From Adineta vaga (lineage: Eukaryota; Rotifera), in NCBI GenBank assembly GCA_021613535.1, contig CP075495.1:5952001-6016000 (forward strand): 64,000 nucleotides of DNA, in the 5' to 3' direction. Position 1 is the first letter of the stretch. Each line of letters begins with the position of its first letter. The notes below the pieces were generated by a model. The model saw only the letters and a list, made by a program, of their open reading frames with translations. It did not search any database and was not told the origin of the DNA. Made by a program: the position numbers and the translations under genes. Below, piece after piece: positions 1 to 11,400 of the stretch.

Positions 1-639
1 TTGTTTTGTTCTTATTTGTCGATGAGAAGATCATTTGAATGTCACGCAATTATTATGTATATAATAATATAAATATTCATCATGAAAAGAAATTTCCTGG
101 AGAATTGAATAAACAATATCAAGGTTTACGGAACTTTATGCATGATTGATATTGTTTATTCTATGAAATGAAAGTATTATCATTAAAAATCTTCTCTGCT
201 TCGCATCAGTCTCAAGAGATATTGACGAATGCACAGAAAAAATACATCTTCCTATCGTAATAGAACTCAATTAAGAATAGCTTAGTGGAGAAAATTATGT
301 TTGAGATATTCAATAGAGGTACCCGATGGAGAAGAGGAAACTAATTTCGAATATTGATTGATTTTGTTTTTGATGAAAAAAACATAGATTATATTGTTAT
401 TAACATAGTTAATAAGATAAAACTGAATTTGACAGTAAATCAATTAATAATTCTCATTACTTTCGTTTTATGGTGAATCATCAGATGAGAAAATAACTTT
501 CATAATCCGAAGTACATTCATTATAGCTCACTATACTATTATGAATGAAAAACAAATACATGAAGTGTTGAAATTGTGTGTTTGAAAACTGAGAATAAAT
601 AAATCTCATTTCATTGCCTAATTCAAATTATTATTTTAG
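1..639. other. Non-coding, probably an intron of the BK channel gene
   Basis: I see no exon here. The sequence is AT-rich with stops in all frames and ends in a clean acceptor (TTATTTTAG) before the first recognisable BK exon. The missing upstream part of the gene (S0-S6, pore and the start of RCK1) must lie left of the window, so this is most likely the 3' part of a large intron. Confidence 0.5.
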
Positions 640-3600
640 CCATGTAATCATTTGTGGTCATATAACACCACATTCTATGACGACATTTCTACGTGATTTT
701 CTACATAAAGATCGTGATCAAGCTGAAGAACTTGATGTTGTCATTATTAATAAGTATGATATCGTATGAACTCAAAAAGTCAAAATATATTAATTGTTTT
801 TTTCTACTTTGTTTAAAGAAAAACACCAGAAATTGAAATGGAAGCTTTATTGAAACGATACTATACGAAAGTTCAATATTTTGTCGGAACTGTCATGAAT
901 GTTGCTGATTTACATCGAATACAGGTATAGTTGTATTTTTTTAGTGACAATCCAACTGTTTTTTTCTTTTCGATGATAATTATGTTCAGGTTGATAAAGC
1001 AACTGCTTGTTTAATCATTGCTGATAAAGAATGTCCAGATCCTGATGGTGATGATTCAGCTAACATAATGCGAGTGATTAGTTTGAAAAATTTCAATCAA
1101 CGTACTCGAGTGTTATTACAACTTTTACACTATAAAAATAAAGTAATATTTTACAGATAGACGAGTTCTAAACATATACAAAAAAAATCTTAATTTCTAG
1201 ATGAATGTAGCTTCAATACCAGGTTGGAGTGCTAAAGATGGAGATGAAATTATTTGTATTGCAGAATTAAAACTTGGTTTAATTGGAATGTCGTGTACTG
1301 TACCTGGATTTTGCACAATGGTATCAAATAATCGAATGTGTAGAAATTTTATTACAAATAAAATATTATTTTCCTAGATGACGAATATTTTCCGTATGTC
1401 AGCTTATAAAACACGTTCATCACAAGAAATGGTACGTTGAAAACATCATCTTACATCAACATAAGTTCTCTATGTTGTTAAATGTTTAATTCGTTTCAGT
1501 CAAAAGAGTTAGACTTTTTGAAAGGGGGGCATTAATGATGACCAACATTTTCATTTATACAGTAAAATCAAAATTCTTCTCATAGTTCTACGTATGTCAT
1601 AAATTTTCAAGTTTCGATGATGAGAATGTAAGTTCATATATAAACGCCGGGAGTTTTGTATGCTTTTTGTATATTATTATTTTATATTATTATGGGGATA
1701 TAATTTATGACCAACAGGAAAATATGACTGGTCAATTTCTTGTTGAAATCTTGATCTTTCTATATTTTTGTTGATTATTCAAGAATATGCTTATAACACA
1801 CTGGATTTATTTTATAGAATGCTTATAATAATAATAATATTGATCGATTAACTCTTTTTCGTTTTTTTTATCGACTAGACACAAGCTTGGCATTGGCGTG
1901 AATTATATCATCGTGGCGCAGCAATGGAAATGTATCTTGAAGAGTTGCCACATTCATTTTATGGAAAAACATTCACCGAAATGGCATTGTATGTTCATTT
2001 AAAAATTATTCTTTGTGAACGAAATTTTTTATTTATTTGTTGTTTAGAATTTGTTTTAAACTTCGAGTAATGATTTTAGCTGTTGAAATGAAACATACAG
2101 ATGAAAATGGAAATACACGAATGATTGTTGAAGTTGCACCAAAAGATGGTTGTATCATTCTTTCTGGTACTCGAGCTTTTATGGTATGTAGTTCAAGTGA
2201 AGATGCAAAAAGGTATGCGAATAATTCAATGAATTTTTTCTTTGTTTTCTTTCATTGATATATGGTTCTATTCTTGTTTCTAGAGTGAAATATTATTGTT
2301 CTATTTGTTATCCAAATATAGATAATTTAAAACCTACACAAGTGAAACGAATGAGAAAATGTCGACATAGTAATTTAGCGTACGATGAATCTTTCTCATA
2401 AATTGTCAAATCTTTTTTAGCTGCCGTTTCTGAGGAAATGGTACCAATCGATATACGTTCAGTTAGTCAATCATCAATTGGAAAAGAAAAGAATAAAAAT
2501 CCTATTGTGTAAATTAAACTATTGTCGAAAAAAATATCTTTTTCAGAAAAAAGATATTTCTCTACTATTTAGACGTTTATTAGAAGGTGATGTCCACCGT
2601 CCATTACTAATTTGTCAGCCAGAACAAACTGATTCAACTTCACTAACACAGAGTGAACCGTGCGTATCATATATGATTGTATACTTGTGTTGCTTATGTG
2701 TAGGCAAAATCTTGTTATCTATATATTGTTACCTGCTTTGTTTCCTATCTATTTCATTGCATGTAAGTCCAACACTTTTGTATTTCATATAATTCTTGTT
2801 AAATCTATATATTGATTTAATCAAGTTGTTTCTTTTTATTTTAAATCAGACCTACCGATGAAAATATGTCAAATTTTGATTCAACTGGAATGTTTTATTA
2901 TACACCACCACGACGTATTGAAGAAGCTGTTCTTGTATGTATTTCAAATGCAACTAAAATTCTTCATAGTTTTAATTTGTACTATCAATAGCATATGGAA
3001 TCATTACGTGAACGTCGTCTTGCATTTCGTCGACAGAATACTATGCGAGATGGAAAAACAGTTGGTTTTCAACAATCACATTTTACTCAACCAACACACC
3101 CAGTTCATTTTCAAGATCGTAAGTTGAATCCACCACTCAATCAACATAGTTCATGTAATTTATCTAATTTGATATTCCATTTGTTAGATGTTATTGTTTG
3201 TCTTCATGCTGACAAATCATCTCCAACGATTGGTTTACGTAATTTTGTAATGCCACTTCGTGCTAGTTCATTTCATCGTCAAGAATTACCAACAATTATA
3301 TTTGTTACTGATCTTGATTATATCAGAAATGAATGGGATATGATTTGTACATTTCCTGATATTTATATTCTCAATGTAAAATTTTTCGACCAAGATATTT
3401 CCTCATTGTATGAACAATTTTGTTTATTATATTAGGGTTCCCCAAGTAATCCATACAATTTACAATTAATATGTATTCAAGATTGTCGTCAATGTGTTAT
3501 TATTTCGACATTAGATCGAGAAAATCTTGATACATATCTTGTCGATAAATCATCGGTACTTTGTACATTAAATATTCGACAAATTGAAATGAAATCCGCC

Positions 3601-4664
3601 GGATATGTTTCAGTTATGAATTTAACTGGACAAAATACATTTGATATGAATACAAATCAAACTAGAGCTTTACTTCAAAATACAATTCGAACATTAACAA
3701 CATTAAGTAAGAAAATAAAATGATCGGATTTGTTTGATATTAGTTTCTTGTAGCTATTGATTCAAATGTACAATATGTTGAACAAGGTAAAGATAAGATT
3801 GTTTTTCTTTAAAATTGATTATCTTATTGATATATTCTAGGTGATACAGATGAAGTTGAATTAGAATTTTATTTAACTACACCATTTGCATCTGGTATGT
3901 ATAGAATTTATTGAGTTTTACTGGTTTTGGAGAAAATCAAATGATATTTGTTTGTTTAAGGAGCTGCATTTGCTGATAGTGTTCTTGATTGTATTCTAAG
4001 TTGTGTAAGTTCAATTTATTATATTTGAATTCAGAGTATGAATATGTTGTTGATTGTTTTTTTCAAGGCTTATTATAATGATAATGCAGTAAATTTACTT
4101 CGAAATATTTTAACGGGTGGTGTCGATTTACAACTAGAAGAAATTCTTGCTGAGGGTGGTGGTTTTACTCGGTGTGAATCCATAGATATATTGAAAAAAC
4201 GGAATCGAGCTCGTGTTGCTGTTCTTGAAATTCGAGAATTAATACCAGATATTGATATTCGAGTATGAAATCAATAAATCTTCTTATATACTATGCATTG
4301 TTTCATTTAATTCTTTTTATAGACCGATCCAATTACTTTTAGTGTTTTATTTTGTGAAGCCATTCAACGTCATCATATGATTGTTATGGGTATCTATCGT
4401 TTATTAGATGTATTGCTTCGAAATGATCCAAAAACGAATACAAAGCAATTTATCGGTGGTCATAAACGTATCGTTATCTGTTATCCACCATATGATTATC
4501 ACATGGATCCATCGGATATGGTTTGTAGATTAGTTTTCTTTCGTTGATTTTGAGAATAAGAAATACTTTTTTTAATCTATTAGGTTTATGTCATGCAACA
4601 ATCTCGTCCATATCTTGATCAACTTTCACGACAAAATTCTTGCTCATCACCACAAACACGATAG
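640..4664 (+). CDS. slo-1/KCNMA1-like: Slo1/BK-type calcium-activated potassium channel, C-terminal gating ring (5' partial)
   Basis: The visible 793 residues are the cytoplasmic gating ring (RCK1 end, linker, RCK2) of a BK channel, the large-conductance K+ channel opened by voltage and Ca2+. Strong matches to the animal Slo1 family are HVIICGHIT, DSANIMRVISLKNF, VCLHADKSSPTIGLRNFVMP and the terminal ICYPPYDYHMDPSDMVYVMQ. Exons: 640-753, 819-924, 990-1142, 1201-1320, 1378-1431, 1879-1988, 2048-2212, 2284-2369, 2421-2506, 2547-2659, 2850-2934, 2992-3118, 3188-3375, 3436-3706, 3754-3786, 3841-3894, 3961-4004, 4068-4262, 4323-4520, 4584-4664. The frame stays open through all 20. The calcium bowl, normally a run of aspartates, is reduced to EQGDTDEVE. 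The 447-base intron after 1431 is far longer than its neighbours. The voltage sensor and pore lie outside the window, so Slo3-like behaviour cannot be excluded. Confidence 0.92.
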
Positions 4665-5502
4665 ATCTTATTTTTACCTCATGTAGCTGTTGTATTTTAT
4701 CAAATCTTTTTTCGTATGAATATCTTTATTGACGTATATTTTAGTGTTTTGTTTTTTATTCAACTATATTAACGATTATATTTCAATTAAAATGATGGCC
4801 GATAATTTTCAACTAGGAATTTCTAAAGAATGACTCGTATTATACATAATCAAAATATCCTATAGTGAAAATCGTACATCAAATCAATTAAATAGAGAAA
4901 TGTTTTCATATACGCAACAATTAGTTAGACATCAGTAGAGTTTATTATGTAAAAGATCTGTTAGTAATGAATCAGATAAATCAATATTAATCGATAAACA
5001 TACTCAACTAGAGTAGTTCCTTTTTATCCATAATAAATCTTGCGTAGGTTTATATGAAAGATACAATCATTCGATAAACGTCATCAACGTATTTTTTGTT
5101 ACAATAGAGTCAAACTTTCTGATACTTATCATTGAGAAAGTTTATCTGAGAATAAAAAATGAGTAATGATTTTCTTTACATACAATTATTTAATTTGTGA
5201 ATGTTCCCTGTTATGAAAATATTTTACTTGTCAACAAACTTAACTATGCATTTTTCTATGAAAGAAAACATACGCACTTTTTATTTCGAAATGCTTCAGT
5301 TACAAAAACGAACGAACGAACGAACGAATCAATTACATAGAGACTATTTCTCATCAATGAGTCACATCCCAATACGATGAGAGAAAAAAAAATCAAACGT
5401 CGATTTGTCAGGTAGTTACAAGGTTATTCTGTTTCATTTGGTCACATTTTTACTTGTTTTAGTTTATTATTCACAAGACAATCTTTTGTGTAGCATTCAA
5501 CT
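4665..5502. other. Intergenic, BK 3' flank and VAMP 5' flank
   Basis: No coding exon is recognisable. It holds the BK 3' flank, a short AACG tandem repeat and the probable promoter of the first synaptobrevin gene. Confidence 0.5.
5307..5326. repeat. (AACG)5 microsatellite
   Basis: Five perfect AACG units upstream of the first synaptobrevin gene. Confidence 0.9.
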
Positions 5503-6127
5503 ATGTAAGAAACTATCTTTTGATTGAAAGTGATATGGAAATATTTGTTTCTGATCTAGGGATACAGGCATTGTTAATCCAAATTATCAACCACAGAGTG
5601 TTTATTACACATCTCCAGGACAATTCCAACATCTACAAGGACAAGTTAATGATGTAAATAGAGGAAAAAAAGATTCTTTCTTGTTCTAAAATGATTTGAT
5701 TTAAGGTTACGGAAATTATGAGAAATAATATTCGATTAGGATTAGAACGTGGTGCAAATCTTGATGATCTCGAAATTAAAGCAGGTAAGATATTTCTATA
5801 TCAATAGGAAATAATCATTCAATATTTTTTTTGTTCTATAATTTAGAGGATTTAAGTAATACCTCGAATGAATTTGCTCATAGTGCACATCGAGTTCGTC
5901 AAAAATTTTGGTGGCAAAATGTTCAGGTAAATATTTGGTTTGTGCAAGTTTATCTTATAAAGTATTTTTGTTTTCTCTAGATGTGGATTATCATCGGTTT
6001 AATTGCTACTGTTATTATTGTTCTCATCATTGGTAAGATGATTTTATTTGTATTTATATTATTTTTATATTGAAATATTCGATTATTTCTAGTTCTTTCT
6101 GTTCTTGCTGCTCAGAAGAAAATCTAA
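5503..6127 (+). CDS. Synaptobrevin/VAMP-like R-SNARE (copy A)
   Basis: A 113-residue vesicle SNARE that would pair with Q-SNAREs to drive membrane fusion. Order: short N-terminus rich in Pro/Tyr/Gln, SNARE motif (about residues 32-80) with the zero-layer Arg in LGLERGANLDDLE, juxtamembrane KFWWQN, then one C-terminal membrane anchor (about 86-108) and a short AAQKKI tail. Exons: 5503-5504 (only AT), 5560-5653, 5706-5784, 5847-5926, 5981-6032, 6093-6127. The start codon is assembled across the first intron (AT|G). I chose it because the donor GTAAGA follows the AT and the sister gene has the same arrangement. Length and layout match VAMP1-5/8 proteins; I cannot assign one orthologue. A tandem paralogue follows 0.6 kb downstream. 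Confidence 0.85.
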
Positions 6128-6289
6128 TTTCATATCGATTAATATTCATGTGATCAAATGTCTTTCAATATATTTTTTTTCTTTAATTATTCATTTGCGG
6201 GTAGTAGGTCTATGTTTTGTAATCACTTTTTGTCTCTTTTTTTTCTAAAATAAACAAAGGAACAAATAATAGAATATCTGTCGAAAATA

Positions 6290-6304
6290 TATATATATAT
6301 ATAT
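6290..6304. repeat. (AT)n microsatellite between the VAMP paralogues
   Basis: About seven AT dinucleotides. The rest of the 6128-6708 interval shows no coding signal. Confidence 0.8.
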
Positions 6305-6708
6305 GTTTAATAAATCATTAGCTACGATTCGATTTTCTTATCAATTAGAAGATATATATTAATATCGAGTGAACAAAGTTTTTCGTATTCGATTGTAGAG
6401 TTATTTCTTAAAGATTATTGAATCAATTATACATACATAGAATTAGATTGCAAGAAGAACTAGACAGAACGTCTCTTGTTTTTGTAAAATATGTCGACTT
6501 CTATTGAGTATATCCTATTCATAATTCTGACAATATTACAGATATGAAAATATGAAAATTTTCAAAGATAATACAATCTGTCTTTCAATGATTCATATCA
6601 TCAACTGATAAAACCTAAGTGACTAACCAGTAAACTGATACTAATTCATGAAATATTTCTTTCGGTCATTTACTTTTAGTGTTCTACTAGATATAAAACA
6701 TATCAACA

Positions 6709-7367
6709 ATGTAAGAATTTTACAAGAACTAAACTGATTATAAGCTTTTGATTATTGTAGGACAGCGAAATTTTCAAATCCTAATTATCATCCGACTACT
6801 AGTGTTCATTATACTCCATCCACACATATTCAAGAAATACAAAAGGAAACTGATGATGTTAGTTTCAAATGAATATCTTTATTATCATACATTTTCTTTT
6901 GATTCAGATCATACGCATACAGAAAAAAAATTTAGTAGCAGTACTTGACCGTGAAGAAAAAATTGGTGATCTACACGATCGAGCTGGTGAGCAAAAAAAT
7001 ATTTTTCCAAAAAAAACTTTTTTCTGTGATTATTATAGAAAGACTAAATCAAACTTCAGATTTGTTTTCCATCAGTACAGGAAAAATTAAAAGAGGATAT
7101 CAAATAAAGAATCTTAAAGTACACACGTCTATACAATAAATTCTTCATAGTAATTCTCTCATTTATAGATGACTATTATTCTGGCAATTGTTATTCTTCT
7201 CATAATTACTGTTATTATAGGTATATGAATTCGATTTTTTTCCGAAACAGTTCGTATAAAATATGTTTGCATTCATTTTAGTTAGTATTGTTCTTTCCCT
7301 AAAATGTAGGTCAACATCTGTTTTATTATTTCAATCTGTCTGCGGCTATATTATGGAATTTTTGTAA
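6709..7367 (+). CDS. Synaptobrevin/VAMP-like R-SNARE (copy B), extended tail
   Basis: A 131-residue paralogue of the preceding gene with the same exon pattern: 6709-6710 (AT only), 6761-6857, 6908-6986, 7039-7118, 7169-7220, 7282-7367. The SNARE motif contains VLDREEKIGDLHDRAERL with the zero-layer Arg kept. The aromatic FWW juxtamembrane signature of copy A is replaced by RGYQIKN. One membrane anchor follows. Unlike copy A the frame runs on past the anchor, adding about 18 residues (RSTSVLLF...) on the luminal side, which is unusual for a VAMP. The tandem arrangement and shared intron positions indicate duplication followed by marked divergence. Copy B may be a specialised or relaxed paralogue. 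Confidence 0.8.
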
Positions 7368-8445
7368 TATTGATATCCCTTTTTTTTCCAATGTTGTAAT
7401 TAAAGTAAAATAAAACTTATACAGTAGTCAAGTCAAACTCTTGATGAATGATTCGAAATTCAAATGGATTCTTTATTTATTGATTGAATAAAACTAGTTC
7501 ATTCTATGCAAGATTCATATAGACATAAAGCAATTTGATACATAAGTTGTCCATTATCAATAACATTCTTCGGTGAAAAATTAGGACAAAAAAGTTTTGT
7601 TAGATACTGTAACATACAATTTCATGAAATATCTTTCAAGTAAATAGTGAATGTACACATCGTTTAAGAGTTTTCTTTTAACCTTGAAAATCTTTTTTCG
7701 ATATGTCAACCGTAAAGTGTACTTCACACATTTTGCCTTTTCAACAATATAAAGAATCTCGCGTGCATTTCATGGGGTTATAAATTTTGCTTTCATCAGA
7801 TATACTTTTCGTAAGATAAACATTTGAATAAAAATGATAGTAATCATTCTATTCCAAAATTTTCTTAATAGAAAGAAAAGGCTTTTTTCTGAACAGATGA
7901 TGGCGCCACTTGTCAATAATATTATTTGTAAACTAAATCTTAGTTTTTTTTTGTATAAATTAGAAAAATACAAAAATCATTTTGGAAATTTTCTTTTATT
8001 GTTTGACTGATAAAATATCTAGAGGATATAGTTGATAAATCTATGGTATACATGCTTGTCGAATGAAAATAGAGTGAACGTTAGAGAACAGCAAATACGC
8101 ATGCAAGCAATTTCTTCGTTCATTCATACATTCTAGAAGAAAAAAAAACCGCTTCCTGCTGATTGATTGACAGGGTTATCCTTCGCTTCTAGCATAATGT
8201 ATTGCATTGCCACATTCATCTCTGCATATACTCAGATAGGAAAGAGATAGTTTGCTCGTCCATGTTCATAAATTGACCTCGGAAAGAAACGAAAGAAGAT
8301 TCTTCAACTACTGTCATGCTTCTTCTTCTTCGATCGATTGAATAATCATTGACAAGATTACAAGGCAAACCAATTATTCTATATATCTAAGTGATACTGT
8401 TCTTCTCATTATTTTCTAACATCTATACATACAATAAATATATAT
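7368..8445. other. Intergenic region upstream of DIP2
   Basis: About 1.1 kb without recognisable exons on either strand. The minus-strand open frame at 7770-7973 has no protein-like composition. It probably contains the DIP2 promoter and 5' UTR. Confidence 0.5.
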
Positions 8446-11400
8446 ATGGCTACAACAAATCAGTCGATTCATCTTGCCTTACCTTTGGATATTCAACAAA
8501 AACTTCAAGAACTTGAACTTGAACTAGCTGAAGGTATAATTTCAATAGAAATCAATTCTATTTTCGCTAATCTTTTCCTCTAGGTGATATTACACAAAAA
8601 GGTTTCGAGAAGAAACGTATTAAATTACTCACTCCATATCAACAGCAACTGGGTAATAGAATAATATTGATTTCAAACAAAGAAATTGAGAAAAGTAAAT
8701 CTTGATTTTTCTTTTTTAGTACAAAATTCAGTAAATACAAATAATATCAACAACAACAACAACAATAATAATAATCATCAAAAACAACATGAAAAATCTT
8801 CCAATCGTCATTCAAAAATTCATGGTCGACGTCAAAAACGTGATGGATATAATCGATACCATTCGGGTAAGTGTATCCATCTTGAAATAAGTTTTATATT
8901 TGATTGAATCTGTTAGACGTTCGGCAAGAAGCAGTTAAACAAGCATTGGAACAATTTGGAGCACGTCCAATTCCGTCATCGAAACGAATTCTCAGTTCAC
9001 AAACAAAACGTAAATAAAACAAAAGAATTTTTGCAAAAAGAAACTTCATTTTATTTTATTTATTTTAGATGAATCATCCGATGATGATGATGATGATGGT
9101 GAAAGTAGTTCAACATATGCAACAACGACGGATGATCAACAAAACAAAGAATCATCTATTTCACCCATTCCTATACCTATACAAAATCATCATTATCAAA
9201 ATCCTCCTACAGTTGAAGCAATTCTTAAAAGTAACAATTTCAAACTTTATCATAATTTTTTTCATTGTAATTTTCTTTCACAAAGGTATACAAGCACCAA
9301 CAGCACCACCACCACCTCTCATATCCTCATCAACATTTCTCTCCGATTTCATTCATCGTAGTCAAGAACCATCATGTACGTATCGAGATAACTAAACTTT
9401 TTTTGGTCATCAATTTAACTCTCATGAGAATTGTTGATTTTTCCCCCCCGATAATTCCCATTGGTAATCGAAGAAATATAAATAGATTTCTTTTTATTTC
9501 CTTCTTCGATAGTATCAAATATTGAATGTGATCTAACGCGAAGTGCTGGCGCACGTTATCGAGATTCAAATTCGGATTATGTTAATACAAGTCAACAACA
9601 TTATGTATTATATGGAGATCGAAATGCATCTATCGATTCATCGCTATCTATTTCGAATTCAATCAATCAAAATGAAGGTATAATTAATAAGTCACAAATA
9701 ATCGATTAAGAATAATTATTAATTTGAGCCACGAATGAATGTTCACTGTGTATTTAGAGAAGAAAAAGGAGAAAAGTGAGTGAGGCCAGAAAATATGTCC
9801 ATGAGTAAAGAGTGAAAAAGACAACTCTTTCCTTTTCTCTCTCTCTCGTTCACACACACGTACACACATTAACATCGTTCTTTGAAAGACATCGTATATG
9901 TAGACTCAATTGACATTTCAATTCATTTCTTTTCTTTCTCCTTTTTATGTCGCTGATTGTCGTATATGTATACATACATACATACATACATAAATAGGAG
10001 ACCTTATCGTTTCACGCACAAAATACAAAAAAAGAAAAGAATATAAAGAAGGAAAGAATAATCAACAGTTCACTATTCAACAAAATCCGAAAGACGGTGT
10101 TGATGATGCTGATGCTGAATGAACAGCCAAACGATGAGATGACAGACAATCGAGACATTTTAATACTTTCCACCAGACGAACCGCCTTCGGTATTATTAT
10201 TTTATAATAGAAGCAAATCATTAGACACTTATTACATATATATATATATATATATGTATGTATATATTTAGAACGTAAACCAAGCTTACGTGTTTCATCG
10301 AAAATTCTTGCACTTGTCAATACATTAAAAGTATGTCTCGTAATCAACAAGCGAAAAGAAAACTAAATGACTTTTTAATCTTTTCTTAATACTTTATTAG
10401 CGTCCTAAACGTAAACCAATGAAAGAATATTATGAAGATAATGAAGAAGAATTAGCAAGTAAGTTAATTCCAACCTAATTAACTTGAATTAATCATCTAT
10501 TCATTCAAGTTTCACCCATTGATCCTCTTTCACCAAGACCCGAAGGTGGAATATCAGTTCCATCGTGTGGTGAACAATTAGTTGTTTCATCCCAATGGCC
10601 TAAAACATTTCTAGCTGCATTACAACAACATGCGCTTCAACAACCTCGTACCAATGCTATTACAATACTCGATGAACAAACAAAACCTGCACATACACTT
10701 ACATTTCGTAAGTAGAGCAAAAAATTCAAACAATCTGATTTGATTTCACTTCATTAGTTATCTATAAATAGAATTCATTGATATAATTTTCTACATGAAT
10801 GAATCTTTAAATTTTAGTTAAACTATTCACACGTTCACAAAAGATAGCTTATAATCTTCTTCATAAAGTTCATTCACATGGTAATACTGGTAGTAATTCA
10901 CGAGAAAATTTACTTAAACCAGGCGATCGTGTACGTAAAAGAAAGCCTTTGATTTATATAAATAATTTGAAATTAATATTATCCTTCGTGTCATTTGATT
11001 TTAGGTTGCGCTTGTTTATTCAAGTAATGATCCAATTAATTTCATTTGTGCTTTCTATGGATGTTTACTTGCTGGAATTGTTCCATTACCTATTGATGTA
11101 CCATTAGCACGACGAGTATGAACTTATATCAATGAAAAATAATACAACAAGGAAATTAATTTATATATATATATAAATCTTTTTAGGATTGGCTTTCACA
11201 ACGTATTGGTATTCTTCTTGGTCAATTATCTATCAAAGTTGCATTAACATCTGATTCCTGTTACCGTCAATTACCCAAAGTGCAACAACATACAGCACCA
11301 CCTTCAGCAACAAATCTCAATGAAATTGTATCATTTAAAGGTTGGCCAAATTTAATTTGGTTTATTACTGAACATTTAACAAAACCACCAAAAGATTGGA

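Larger units (their letters stand above)
9678..10271 (+). other. Long intron 7 of DIP2
   Basis: A 594-base intron among introns of about 55 bases. It contains a (TACA)n run and a (TA)n run. No conserved coding exon is visible inside. Confidence 0.7.

Noticed and set aside
2370-2420. Possible frameshift in the BK gene
   Set aside because: Using the GTAATT donor at 2370 instead of GTACGA at 2380 restores a continuous frame through the linker exons.
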